Positions 23,822 through 35,676 of a stretch of DNA of 64,000 nucleotides are shown in pieces. Below the pieces are notes generated by a model. That model saw only the letters and a program-made list of their open reading frames with translations. It was not told the origin of the DNA and did not search any database. The first letter of the stretch is position 1. Each line of letters begins with the position of its first letter. This stretch comes from Phoenix dactylifera (lineage: Eukaryota; Streptophyta; Magnoliopsida; Arecales; Arecaceae), in NCBI RefSeq assembly GCF_009389715.1, contig NC_052399.1:21793646-21857645 (forward strand), given 5' to 3'. Made by a program: the position numbers and the translations under genes.

Positions 23822-26800
23822 ATGGCCGCGAGGAGGGGACCCTTTCTGAAGGTCATCGTTCTTGGTGACGCCTCGTGGGTTTTTCTAACCTTCTCTCTCT
23901 CTCCCTCTCCCTTCCGTTGATTTGCTTATATCATAGTTCAGAATCATGCTTCAAAACCTTACGATTCCTTGCGTTTATATGTTTCTGCGTTATCTTTCTT
24001 GCTTCTTTGGTTCATACGTCTGTTCTTTTACTGTTGTCCTGTTCTTTGATCTCCAGAGTGGGGAAAACATCTTTGGCGAACCGGTATCCTTGCTAATCTC
24101 GGTGATGAACTGCACTTATATACTTGTTTCCTATTTCTTGTGGCGATTGATGTGATAGAGCTTTAATTTTCTTTCTAATACAGGTGGTTATTTCATTGTT
24201 TCTTCCTTTTTTTGATATTTATAAGCATTCTTGATTTCATGAGGGTCAAGAATTCCGGCCAAGTTTCACAGATATTCTTGTTTCCTGTCTATTTATTCTT
24301 TCTTGTTTTACTCTTATATAAAATTTTCTTTTAATTTTCTTTCCAATTTGGAAGGGTTTTTTATTTTATTTTATTTTATTCTTTCTGGTTTGAATCCAGC
24401 GGCATTTTTGTTCTCCTTGGGATCAAGAAACATAGCCAAGATCCATCCTTTTTCTTTTGAAATTCCGACTGAAACAAAGGTGGCAAGAGCTATACGAAAT
24501 AGTTCTCGTTTGTAATGATTCTTGTTCTGCTTGACAAGATAACAATACGTGGATCTCGTCAATAATATGTGGATTCTTGACCATAATTTTAGATTTATAC
24601 GCAACAGATTCAGGGAAGACTCTAAGTCTACGCTTGTTGCTGATATATCTGCAATAGAACTTCGGATAGGCGACAGGCGTGTGACTTTGCAAGTGAGCTC
24701 TCGTTCTATTTCTTGTTCATTCTTTTCTACTTCTTGAGAACATTTTGCATTGCTGATATTTTTACTATTGTTTGAGTACGTAGCTCTGGGATACAGCTGG
24801 TCAGGAAAAATTTCAGAGTCTTGCTCCAGTCTTTTATAGACGAGCAGATTGCTGCGTATTGGTCTTTGATGTCACTAATCCCAGTTCTTTTTCCTCTCTT
24901 TACGACTGGCACAAACAGTTCCTTGAAATGGTTTGTAATTCATCAGCTCCCTTCCAACATTTCTTTAAAGTTCTTCAACATAATATTTCATTCTCTCCTG
25001 GAAGATTCAATATAGATCATGTTCGTCGCATTCTAATGCATTTAAAAATCAATTTGGTTCTTGATAACGCATGTATAGTTCTCTGGCTCAGCTTGATAAA
25101 TTACAAAACCCCAATTTCTGCGTATGGTTTAAAAGCTTTCCAGGTCCAATTTTCTGTCCGTATATTAATTAACTAAATATATCCGCCAGTGAATGATGTA
25201 TGAAGGCTTATTTTACATGAAATGATGACATGTCTTGTGCTCAGATGAGCATCGAACATTCAGATTTAGGGCCTGTTTGGAAGATTTGAACGGCTCGCTC
25301 CAAAGTTAATTCTGGGTAATTATGAATACAGGCCTCAGCCCAGCCTGTAATCCTATGTGTTTACTAGTTGTATTGGCCCAATTAACCAATGAATCCTATA
25401 GAATTTTGAGCCCAATCATCCAAACACGAGAGAATTTGTGTCAAATAATACTGTGCAAAAAACTTTTTCTTCTATGTGAAAGCTACTTTTAATTGCTTAG
25501 CTAGAAATAGGTTCAAGAAGCTTAAGGTAACCCAATGCTTGAATGCGTTTAGTAGCTAGAAATCTAGATGTTGGGGACCATCAGTCCTAGAATATGATCT
25601 CATAGAGCTGCTCCAGCTCCCTTTTTTATCCCTACAAATGATAAAAATTAATCAATTAAATGAAAATTCATTTACTGTCAAAAATCAAAAAAATCATTAT
25701 AATACACAATTAAGTTATTTACTAGGACTATAAAACTTTTTAATATGCATATATTAAAAATAATTTAACATATTTTAGTTTTTCTCATGTTAATTTTAGG
25801 TAATTCTACTGGGAACTTATGTTCATGTGTAAGAGGCATTAGTTCACATTCCAATATTATATGGCAATTTGTCATTAACATCATTTTCTTTAATTTTGCA
25901 TTCAATAATTTGTCGAATGAACTGATCACTAATTATTTAAATATTAATACTTAATTGTTGCTATGCCACTTATCCTCCTCCTATACACATAAACAAACTG
26001 CAATCATCTATTTTTATATTAAGATATATATTTTATTAATTTTCTGATGACATGTAAAAACTAGGAATTATGAAATTTCATGATTTATTAACTTGCTGCA
26101 AATATTATCAATAAAACAGTATATGAATAATTTGAATTATCATATATCTTCGATAATTATATGTTTAAATTGAGAAGAAATCAACGAATTCAGTAATTAT
26201 TTCTATATTCAAAGGGGGGGTATGCATTTGGTGATGTGTAAATCATCCCTATCGATGGAAGTGTAAATCCTTATTTATCTTTTTTCAGATTTTTAGATAT
26301 TTCGGCCCAATTCTTCCCCTTAATCTCTTGATTCTATTTTGGGTTCATTGTTCCATGCAAGCAATGGATCCATGCTTTTACAAAACAGAAAGACTAACAG
26401 GAAGGAAATGAGTTTCAAAGATAGGTCTGCTCCAAGACTTAACATTATTTTTGACTGACAAAAAAATTATGTCAATGTATTAAAAGAAGGTATTTTCTTT
26501 ACATAGGATCTTATGTGGATAGCATGGCTTTTCGGCTTAACTACGGAAAACAGGCCATATTAAGTGTAATGTAAAATGTAATGCAAATAACTAACTTATA
26601 CTCCAGAATCATGAATTTCCCTTCAGGTTGCAATAGATATGTGTCAATATTTTGTCTCATATATATGCATGTCTGTATATATGCCTGCATGTAAACATGC
26701 ATGCATGTGCTGATGCACATAAATACAAATATTGAAGCTTAGGCTCAATCACGTTCCAATGTGCTTAGGGAATTTTTATTAATGAACCGAAACTTGGACT

Positions 26801-29800
26801 TCCTTGTCATGCATGAGAATTAAATTTGCCTGTTGGACGAATAACCATTAATGCTTTGAGAGCATCTTATATCGTATCAGAATACTGCATGCTATATATG
26901 TATTTTCCCAGAAAATTTTGCATTTGTTGCTCTTTTATCTGTTCATCCTTTTCTAATTTATTATCAGTTTCACACTTTCATGTATATCAAGGCTAGTTGT
27001 GTCTGTGGTCTTTTCTGTTATGAACATTGCCTAGCAAATTAATAGACTCAAGGCTGCAACTCTTACTCTATTTCAGGCCAGGCCATCAGACCGGGAGAAA
27101 TTTCCATTTGTTCTACTTGGAAACAAGGCTGATACAGATGGACAGACCAGAAGACGGGTGAGGAACGCAATGCCTTTATATATTTTGTTCTCAATTCCTC
27201 CTTGTACCGTGTTCTTAGATTTTTTTTTTTTCTCCTCATCACTACTCATATAGGTTCCTGAGGTCAGAGCAAAGCAGTGGTGCAGTATGCGTGGCAACAT
27301 ACGTTACTTTGAGACTTCAGCAAGAGACAACCAGAATGTTGATGCTGCCTTTTTCCATGTTGCTAAACTTGCACTAGCCAATAACGATGAGCAGGATATG
27401 TAAGTATCCCTTGGGTTAAATATTTATTAGCTTATAGGCTTCCTGTATGATTATTTATGCTCCCTTCTGAAAATAGATGTGAGGACCCGTGCAGGCGTGT
27501 GTTTAGCCCCACGTTGGTTATTCGCTGGGTAGATCTTGGGTACTTATGCAGGATCAAGGAATCCAAACAATACCTTCCGGCTAGCCATTTTGGGTGAGGT
27601 CCTGAGTTGTTACAAATGGTATCAGAGCGGACCCGGCCCATAACTTATGTGGACTAGGGGACACTGCAGCACGGATCCATTGGGGTTGACCACGGACCGA
27701 TCGTGGTGTTTGTGATTAGATTTGAATGGATTTGAACCCTTAGCCTGACGAGGACGTCAGGGCTTGAACGGGGGGAGTATGTGAGGATCCGTGCGGGCGT
27801 ATGTTTAGTCCCACATCGGTTATTCGCTGGGTAGATCTTGGGTACTTATACAGGATCAAGGAATCCAAACAATACCTTCCGGCTAGCCATTTTGGGTGAG
27901 GTCCTGAGTTGTTACAATAGAAGTTATAATGAAGCATGTTACCTATAAGATTCTGCCTATCAATCTTATCTATATTCCTGATCCAATATTGTGCATATCA
28001 TTCTTTAATGGATCCACATGCCACTTTGATATTCATATCCAATCCAATATCCTACTTTTCACAACAAAAAAGAAAAAGAAAAACCATTGATTCCTTGACA
28101 TAATTGCTGTTTATGTCAACCTTCAAGCAACTCCTTAACTTGTACTTTCGCGTAGTTGTTGAAGAAGAAGTTTGAATGCCAAATCTGCTGTTCTGTTTAT
28201 GAAAATAATATAATATTCTGCTCGCAAGGTCGCCTTCTTTTGTTCACCTTGCATAAAGATGTTTGTGCGACCTAATTATAGGACCTGGTTCCATTGCTGG
28301 ATAGGCTTGATGTGGTACTGTCCCTGAAGAATTTAAATTTTCCATGGAGTTATTATTGCAGCTAACCTTTGGACCACTCTTTTAAGCTTTCATTATCTCA
28401 GTGTAGAAATATGAGTCCAACTCATTCATTTCTCTTTTTTACTCAGATGACATCGAGTTATACAATATTTCTATATATAACTGTAATAATCGAGGACTTC
28501 AATCAAAAAAAGCTACTCGGAAGATATTATTTGGATTTCTTGGTATCATATAAGTATCCAAGATTTACCAAGTACATAACAATATGGGACTAAATACACG
28601 CCCACATAGGTCCCTTAGCATTCTCCTCATGTTTAAGCTCGAACATTCTCGCTAGACTAAAAATTCAAATCCAATCACAAGTACCACATATGCAATTACA
28701 AACATTACGATTAGCTCGTGGTGAACCCAAATGGGCCCTTGCTACAACGTCCCCATGGCCCATATGATTTTAATTAATCTATGATTAGCTCGTGGTGAAC
28801 CCAAATGGGCTGTTTAGCCCCACATCTGCTACGCACTAGATAGATAAGTGGTATCAAAACAGATCCGTCCCATAACCTATATAGACTATAAGACACTATA
28901 GCACGAGCCCGTTTAGACTAACAACGAGTAAATCGTGGTGCTTGTAATTAGATTTGTGGTACTTGTAATTGAATTTAAATGGATTTGGAGCCTTAGCCTG
29001 ATGAGAACACTAAGACTTAACGAGGGAAGCATGTGAGGACCTGTGCAGGCGTCTATTTAGTCTCACATCGATTATATAGTGAATAGATCTTGTATACTTG
29101 TATAAGACTAAAGAACTCAAATAACACCTTCCAGTTGGCTTTTTTAGATGAGGTCTTAGGTTGTTATAACAACTTAAGTCTAAAATTTGGGAACTACTTC
29201 ATTATATGTGTGAATGCACCATTTCTTTTTGAAACCTTTTGCTTTGTGAGCAACTTCATTATATGTGTAAATGCACCACTTCTTTTTGAAAACTTATATG
29301 GCTGATGAGTTGCACAATTCCACCTCTACTTGTTTTTTGCGGGTTGGGGCATGTGGTACGCATGGGAAAAAGGAAGGATATAACACAGTAACAACCTAGG
29401 ACCTCATCAAAAAATGCTAGCCAGAAAATGTTATTTGGGTTTCTTAGTCTTATATAAGCACCTAAAATCTTCTCAGTAAATAATCGATGTAGGACTAAAT
29501 ACACACTCGCATGGGTCATACTCTTTGGCATGCTCGCTAGGTTACGGAGCCAAATCCAGTCAAATTTAATTACAAACATCACAAACAACACGTGGTTAGC
29601 CCTAACGAGTCTTGTTGCAGTATCCTCTAGTCCACATAAGCCATTGAGTGGATCCACTCTAATATTATTTATAATAATCTAGGACCTTATCTAAAAAAAT
29701 TAGCTGAAAAATGTTATTTAAGTTTGTTGGCCTTGTACAAGTACCCAAGATTCTTCGGACAAATGACCTACGTGTGACTAAGCACATACCCATATGGGTC

Positions 29801-31834
29801 CTCACAAACTCTTTTTTTGCTCTTTTTTTTTTCTGAATGGTGCCACCATTGTCGCTCTGTAGGGATCCAGGTTGTAACTAATAAAGAAAAAGTTCTGTAA
29901 ATAGAGCATGCATGCTGTTTGTTGTTATAATACATGTACTTACATAGACAATATTATTTGTTAGTAGGTTCAGAAATCTGTTGAATGAGCTGTCATCTCT
30001 CCTCAATTAAAGCTGAGGAATGAGAGAATGAATTTTGGTTCCCATGGAGAGCTTACCGTGTAGAAGTTAATTTAGTTGTCATACTATCATTGCTTGAATC
30101 TGTCTTCTCTCAAGGGAAGCAAGTCAGAAGCCCAAAAGGGGCAGATTTCTGATTAATATGGAAAATAATACAGACATATGTATGTATGTATCTATGTATG
30201 TATATAGGGTGTAAAGAGAGAACTCTACACTGTTCAGCGTTGGAAAATGCAAATGTATGCTGTTGCATTTGACTTACAAAGCTTAAAATGCTACTCTACA
30301 AAAAAAAATCACATCTTTGGAAGACTCCTTGTCCACCATCTAAATAATTTTAGTGGCACAATAACATGTGCTGATTTTCTGCAGCTTGATGGATTGCCAA
30401 GAGGCTTCAAAAACATGGGATATTTTATATCTAGGCATTTTAAGACTTATAAATCTTAACCCCAAGACATGCATTGATGCATGCATACAACCATCCTTGA
30501 CTGTTCAAAACACATCTTGTTGTGGTTCAAATCTGGCCCGAGGGTGACCACACCGGAGGAGTCGTGGGAGCGGCCGGAGTACGGAGGAAAACGGGGAGAG
30601 AGTCACCTCCTACGACTGACGGTGTACCTGCACAAAGCTTCACCGGTGTTTCCGATGAGGGCCCTCCGACGCTCAAGTTAGAGTGGAGCTTAATTAGTAG
30701 ATCCAGCCGAAAAAGTCCCTTAGGCATTACCTATTGGGATCCTTTATAGTCCTGATAGGAGCGCTTAAGTGGCGGAGATTGGCCCGTTCCCATCATGAGA
30801 GGGAGTGGCGCGCAGCCTGAGCTTGCTTGTGGCGCGCGGTAGAGTCTGCCGTTGGGAATGGTGAGATGTTGACAGCCGTAGCAAGGTATGGCCTGTTCTC
30901 ATCATGAGTAGGAGTGGCGCGCAGGTTGAGCTTGCTTGTGACGCGCGGTGGAGCCCGTTCTTGGAAACGGTAAGACGCTGCCCCTGACTGTCGTGGGTCA
31001 ATAAGCGGAGCACGGCGTGGCGGTGTCGCAATGCACGGCCACGTAGGAGGGCGAAAGCACGCACATGGGTGCGGTAGTTTAGCGAGACCGAGCTTATTGA
31101 GGTCGCATCAGGTATTCAGTGAGGTCGACTAGACTGGTGCTGAGCCAGCCTAGCATTACAGGCTTAGAGGTGTGCTCAATGGAGTGCTCTGAGCTGGAGG
31201 GTCGAAACATATTACTGGAGAGGGCGCCCGAGCTTGGTCGGGCGAGTCGGCGAATAAAGGAGGGTGCCCCAATCTTGATCGGGGCGCGTCGGCGAATATC
31301 CATGGTTGAAGGAGCTTTCGGCGAATATCCATGGTTGAAGGAGCTTTCAGCGAAGTCCGAGGTCGGGCTGGTTCTGGACCAGACCGAGGACACGTTGGTG
31401 TCTGTTGGGCCGAAATTGGGTGGCCCTTTTGATGTGGGCTGGACGATCCATTTTGCCCCCCATCACATCTATTTGCTAAAGCCGTTAGAAATAGCTAGAG
31501 AAAAAGAAGAATAATACTGCTTTTTCTAATAATCCAGTTATGTTTCTTTGAGAATCTGTTTGTGGATGTTGTGTCAACATGGGTTTGGTCTGTTGGTGCA
31601 AGATGCCATGGTAAAGTTGGGGAAGAAAACTATTGTATAAAGCAGATGCCATCGATTGCTATTGGTTTGGAGTAAGACTAACTTTTTATGCTTAACCTGT
31701 TGGCTACAACCCTTTAGCGAGTGCTGTTAGTTTCATGCATGGGTTAAAAGCTTTCTGTTCCCATTTGCAGATACTTCCAGCGTATTGCAGAATTCGTTTC
31801 AGAACCAGAGCAAGGCAGTGGATGTGCCTGCTGA
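23822..31834 (+). CDS. RAB7-like small GTPase, 7 exons
   Basis: Exons: 23822-23874, 24057-24083, 24593-24692, 24784-24930, 27077-27157, 27254-27399 and 31771-31834. They total 618 nt and encode 205 aa. Rab7 (plant RABG) proteins control traffic to the vacuole. The GTP-binding motifs are complete and fall on Rab7 numbering: P-loop GDASVGKT 15-22, Thr40, WDTAGQE 62-68 with Gln67, NKAD 125-128 and ETSA 156-159. The tail ends C203-A-C205, a double-cysteine geranylgeranylation site. Switch I is unusual: canonical ATIGADF is replaced by STLVADI, and the Rab7 residues after it are changed too, so effector choice may differ. All frames and splice sites are sound, so the gene is probably live. The last intron (4.4 kb) holds retroelements. 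A dead relative lies at 36.9 kb. Confidence 0.9.
25267..25432. repeat. possible short MITE in Rab intron 4
   Basis: It begins GGGCCTGTTTGGA and ends with an inverted-looking ATCCAAACACGAG. The form fits common plant MITEs, but no clear target-site duplication was found. The rest of the intron, 25433-27076, is AT-rich with nothing recognised. Confidence 0.35.
27478..27916 (+). mobile_element. intact TRIM retrotransposon in Rab intron 6
   Basis: Two 137-bp direct terminal repeats (27478-27614 and 27780-27916) start TG and end CA. Two bases after the first comes TGGTATCAGAGC (27617-27628), the primer-binding site for initiator-Met tRNA. A purine tract (GGGGGGAGTA) precedes the second. A perfect 5-bp duplication ATAGA flanks the element (27473-27477 and 27917-27921). 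The internal part is only 165 bp with no ORF, which defines a terminal-repeat retrotransposon in miniature. The two repeats differ at seven sites by eye, all transitions. Confidence 0.93.
28482..29168. mobile_element. decayed TRIM copies, head to head
   Basis: 28482-28618 is a reversed copy of the TRIM terminal repeat followed by reversed internal sequence. From 28811 the direction switches: a truncated forward repeat, then GTGGTATCAAAACAGATCC (a worn primer site), internal sequence, and a forward 3' repeat at 29032-29168. A 30-bp phrase beginning ATGATTAGCTCGTGG occurs twice at the junction (about 28709 and 28781). Confidence 0.75.
29388..29806 (-). mobile_element. decayed TRIM, reversed, both terminal repeats
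   Basis: The sequence reads as the reverse complement of the intact TRIM. A worn terminal repeat starts with ACAACCTAGGACCTCAT, then comes the internal part (CATCACAAACAACACG...), then a second repeat ending GGGTCCTCACA. The length matches the intact element. No target-site duplication could be made out. Confidence 0.75.
30518..31465 (+). mobile_element. solo LTR, 948 bp, in Rab intron 6
   Basis: A GC-rich block bounded by TGTTGTGG... and ...CCCCATCA, with a perfect 5-bp duplication CATCT on each side (30513-30517 and 31466-31470). It has no internal retroviral genes, so it is the remnant left by recombination between two LTRs. Inside are two tandem duplications: a GGCCCGTTCCCATCATGAG-type unit of about 110 bp (30781 and 30890), and a 29-bp unit GGCGAATATCCATGGTTGAA... 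(31291 and 31320). A TATA-like TTTATAG lies near 30744. The superfamily is not known. Confidence 0.85.
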
Positions 31835-33341
31835 CTCGAGCTGCTATCCCAGCTGCATGTCAGCTTCTGTCCCTGATCATGATATTTCAGCATTCTTTCT
31901 ATATTACCACTAGTACATAAAGAGCACGGGAGATCAGTATACAGCTTCTCTATTGCTGTAGATAGTTGGTGCAATTGATTTGGATGGAAAAATATACTTT
32001 CCATCTCCATTGCTGTATGCAGCTGTTAGTTTCCTTCTCTGTTGCTGTTTTAAGATACTGACTACATTTGCGTCTTGAAAGAAAATTTATAGCGAGCGAT
32101 CTGTAAAAAGCTGCATGTAGATCGTTAGCAATTCTTACACCACAATAATCTTACCACCGCCATTTTTAAGTATGATAGAACCTTGTAATCCATGGCCCTT
32201 TTTTTTGGTACATTGTAATCCATGGCTTTCGCGGGAGCAGAAACTCTTAGGTTAAGGATCTTTGCCTGCATGAGAATGATAGCCAAAGGACTGATGCCCC
32301 TCAGTTCTCGCTGAGGGGACTGCTCACCGGTGTCGCGTCAGGAAGTTTTTAGGGAAGAAGAACTGGACGACGCTTCTGAATTTTGATTGTTATGAATTTG
32401 AAATATGATGATAGCCTTAACTTGAAACTTGCATCCACTCAAATTATTGTATTAGTGATAGGCCTCAATGAGTGTGGTTGGAAGTTGGTGAAGAGCAATT
32501 GATGATAATTCATAGACTCGTATAACAACGGGTTTTCTCACTTCTTTCGATTTATATGCATGTCATTATGGTACACAAGTAACACAATTTAAGTTTGATC
32601 GCGAAAAACCAGAATGCCTCTGAACTGAGGTGATTATCAGAAGCATTGAAGGAACCATGAGATTAAAATACTTGGTTTTATAGACATAGTATAGGTGCAT
32701 AAGATTGGTGCAACAAAGATAATAATAAAAAGATAATCACCTATATTTAGTTGTTCGAGCTGGTTGGCTGCTGACTACCAACTGTGGTCGGTTTGTGGTG
32801 TGTTCTAAAATTGAAGGATGCGTTTAATCTAGACGAGTTTTATTAGATAATTGGCATCACCTATATTTAGTTCTCTTTTTTTCAGTAAATTGGATTTATT
32901 AAACTAGTTTAGAATAAATACATTTGTGGGAATCAAAAGTTAAAATAATGGATACTTCGGAAGGAATATCTATCATAGCCATCTAGAAAGTAGTTCCACT
33001 ATGATTGGCAACATATTGTAGAACGGCACGCTATGCGGAGTAGATCGACTGTGCCGGCCCAAGATCTAGAACAAATACCAAACAAAAAATACAAAAAGAG
33101 ACCGGAAGAAAAATAATTATGAGGAAAAAAATATTTTATTAAAAAATTGAGCCACACAAAAATGCTCTCTCCCACGCCTCACCAAAAGGGACAACTCTTA
33201 TTCTCCCCCTCTATCTCTTTTCTCACGCTATATTAGGAGACACCAAAGGTCGCTTTAAATAGAGCATCATATGGGTGGGATCTTTGATTCCTACCCAAAG
33301 TCAAAAACCAACACCCACTAAAAGATGAGACTTAATAACCA
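31835..33341. other. Rab 3' flank, no gene seen
   Basis: The first few hundred bases are probably the Rab 3' UTR. Beyond that it is AT-rich. A phrase 'atcacctatatttagtt' is repeated near 32738 and 32856. No gene was recognised. Confidence 0.5.
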
Positions 33342-34534
33342 CTAAAGGATAAAGATAACTATTTTAGAAGGAATAGCTAAGTAGAATAAAACTAGAAATA
33401 GAATCCTAAAATCATTAAAACTAATGACTAACAAAACAAAAATTCTAATAGGAGACTTGGCAATGAATCTCAAAACATATATTGTCATCCAGTCTGCAGC
33501 ATTGTTAGCTTCTCTATGGACATGTGTCACTTCGTAAGACTATGAAGCTGCCCCCATTCTCCAACAATCATATCTTAAAAGATGAGCAATGGTCTCTAAA
33601 GATGGTGAGCTAAATAGCCACCTAATAACCGTTAGGGAGTCTCCTCAAGTATGATGTGAGAAGCCTTCAAAATTTTTATAGCCTATAACAAACCTTCCCA
33701 TGCAACATACAATTTTGCCAAAGGAGCAGTAATGTTAAACAATCTAATACCACCTGCTACAATCAATGCACTACTCGCATTCTAATGATGAAGCTTGCTC
33801 CACTAGAATCTCCACTATTTTGAATATTGCCACCAAAGTTGATCTTGAGAAAACGAGAAGGTGGTGGCTCCCAAGTGAAGTAAGTCATCTATGGATTGCA
33901 GAGCTTGCAAAATAAGAGCCACAATTTTTCCCAACTATAAAGGATCCCTTTAGGGTAGTTACATTAATGTACTCCTAAGCCTAGCTGAATGCTCTCACAC
34001 AAGAATCATTCAGGGATTTTAAATAGGGGCTAATATAGCCTCTGTGCTCAAGTTATATCTAATAGATCTTTCTTAAATAATCTGCATGACGACATCAAGA
34101 GAGAGACTTCATATGGTTGCTATATCAGAAATAGGGGCCAATCTTTGGATCTAGGTCGCCAACCTGCAATCTATAATAACATGAGAAGTAGATTCCTTTA
34201 TATTGGGGCATAAGTCACGGTGGTTTGGGATGAGGAGGCCATGTATGAACAAAGCAATCTTAGAATGAACGCCAATTCTCCATATCCAATCAATGTTATA
34301 AATTAATGGAGCTTCTGGCTTAGAAAACTTATAAAAATCTGCAACTCTAACCAACAACATAGATACAAGATCTCGTCCCAACCTATGCACACTATCTCTA
34401 CCTGGTACAGGAATAATAAGAATTTTATCTACCAACCTTTCCAAAAAATATTGATAGATCACAGCAAATTCCCATCTATTCTCATCGACCAACATAAGAT
34501 GCTTAATTTTAAGATTTGGCAATGAGCTAGTATC
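33342..34534 (-). mobile_element. LINE remnant: zinc-knuckle and RNase H region
   Basis: Reading leftwards, 34151-34522 stays open and ends with WIWRIGVHSKIALFIHGLL and a CP/DC zinc-finger-like end, matching the zf-RVT region after the reverse transcriptase of plant L1-type LINEs. Further on, near 33540-33470, comes HVHREANNAADWM, the C-terminal signature of the plant LINE RNase H domain. Stops and shifts lie between. The 5' part (reverse transcriptase, endonuclease) is missing, and the hAT-like element at 34543 abuts it. Confidence 0.75.
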
Positions 34535-35360
34535 AACATAAATAGAGGTGCATATGGGTCAAATTATGAGTGGCCCCGACCCAACCCAGTTCCTTGTTTT
34601 GGATCCAGATCCAACCCAATAGAAGATCGAATCAGATTGTTTCGGATGCACAACTATAATTTTTGACCCAACGGGTCATTCGGGTCGGATCCATATATAA
34701 CCCGACCCAACCCAAAAAATTTGGGTATGGTTCGGGTCTGGGTCAGGTCAGGTAAAGAGCTTCAAGGGGAATAAGAAAAAAAATGCATAAAGAGCTTCAA
34801 GAGGAAAAAATGCTGGTAACAAAAATTAAGAGAATGAAAAACTAAACTTCCTACTTCCTCTTAGTCTGTTGGGCAATGATGAGTAATAAAAAAAATTTTA
34901 TATTTATCTTCCGAGTAAATATATAATATAAGCATTAATGAAAACTATATTCGATCACAAGAAAAAGCCATTCATAGGCAAACAGCATAGAAAAAATCGA
35001 AAAGCCATGAAAACACGAAAAAAATCGAGCTAAAAAAGGAACAAAAGTAGATGCATCGGAGGGAGAAGGATCGATAAGGAGGAATGTAAGGGGCGTTGCA
35101 ACCTACAGAAGAAGCTTATCGTCGCCACATTGTCGGAACCCTAAGCGCCGCTACCAGAACCCTAAGAGCCGCTACCAGAGGAGCTCCGCTTTGACCACCG
35201 CCCTCCATCTCTCTCTCTCTCTCTCTGACCCTCCTTCTCTCTTCCTTATCCCTTATGCCTTCTTCGCCCCTCCCTCTCCCTCGCCTCCACGACTCGCCGA
35301 CAAAACCCTCGTTTTCCCCTCGACTCTGAGCGACTGAGCACGGTTTCATAGCTCACAAGA

Positions 35361-35444
35361 CATGACCATGATAGAAGTCTCGGAGATCGAGCCGGAGCAC
35401 TGGGTCGGCCTTAAGCCCCAGCTCTGGGTCGGGTCGGATGACTG
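35361..35444 (+). CDS. 27-codon ORF in captured leader-like sequence
   Basis: It begins ATGACCATGATAGAAGTC and encodes a short acidic peptide with EPEHWVGLKPQLWVGSDD before a TGA. It sits after a pyrimidine-rich, (CT)n-containing stretch that looks like a plant 5' UTR. This may be the first exon of a host gene captured by the transposon. I do not recognise the source, and it may not be translated. Confidence 0.3.
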
Positions 35445-35676
35445 ACTTGTTCAATTAGAGTGTAAGATAGTAATTTCAGTTGTTTGGTGTAACCCAGTAA
35501 CCGAGGAAGCCAGCTGCTGCCGGGGTTCTCAAACGGCGAAGCCTTAGGGCGTGGGGTCCTCTCAAACGGCGAGGCCTTGTTTACTCCCTCCCTCAAGGTC
35601 GGTCAAGTTGGCACAGGGGTAAAAGAAGACAAAGAGTACCAATTATCAAAAGGTCTAAAAAATAAATAAAATCATC

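Noticed and set aside
27478-27916. Cassandra-type TRIM with 5S rRNA promoter
   Set aside because: No 5S-like A/C box was seen in the terminal repeat. It is a TRIM of another family.
31119-31514. 131-codon open frame and a 99-codon frame opposite
   Set aside because: They lie within the solo LTR and include a 29-bp tandem duplication. LTRs of this sort do not encode protein.
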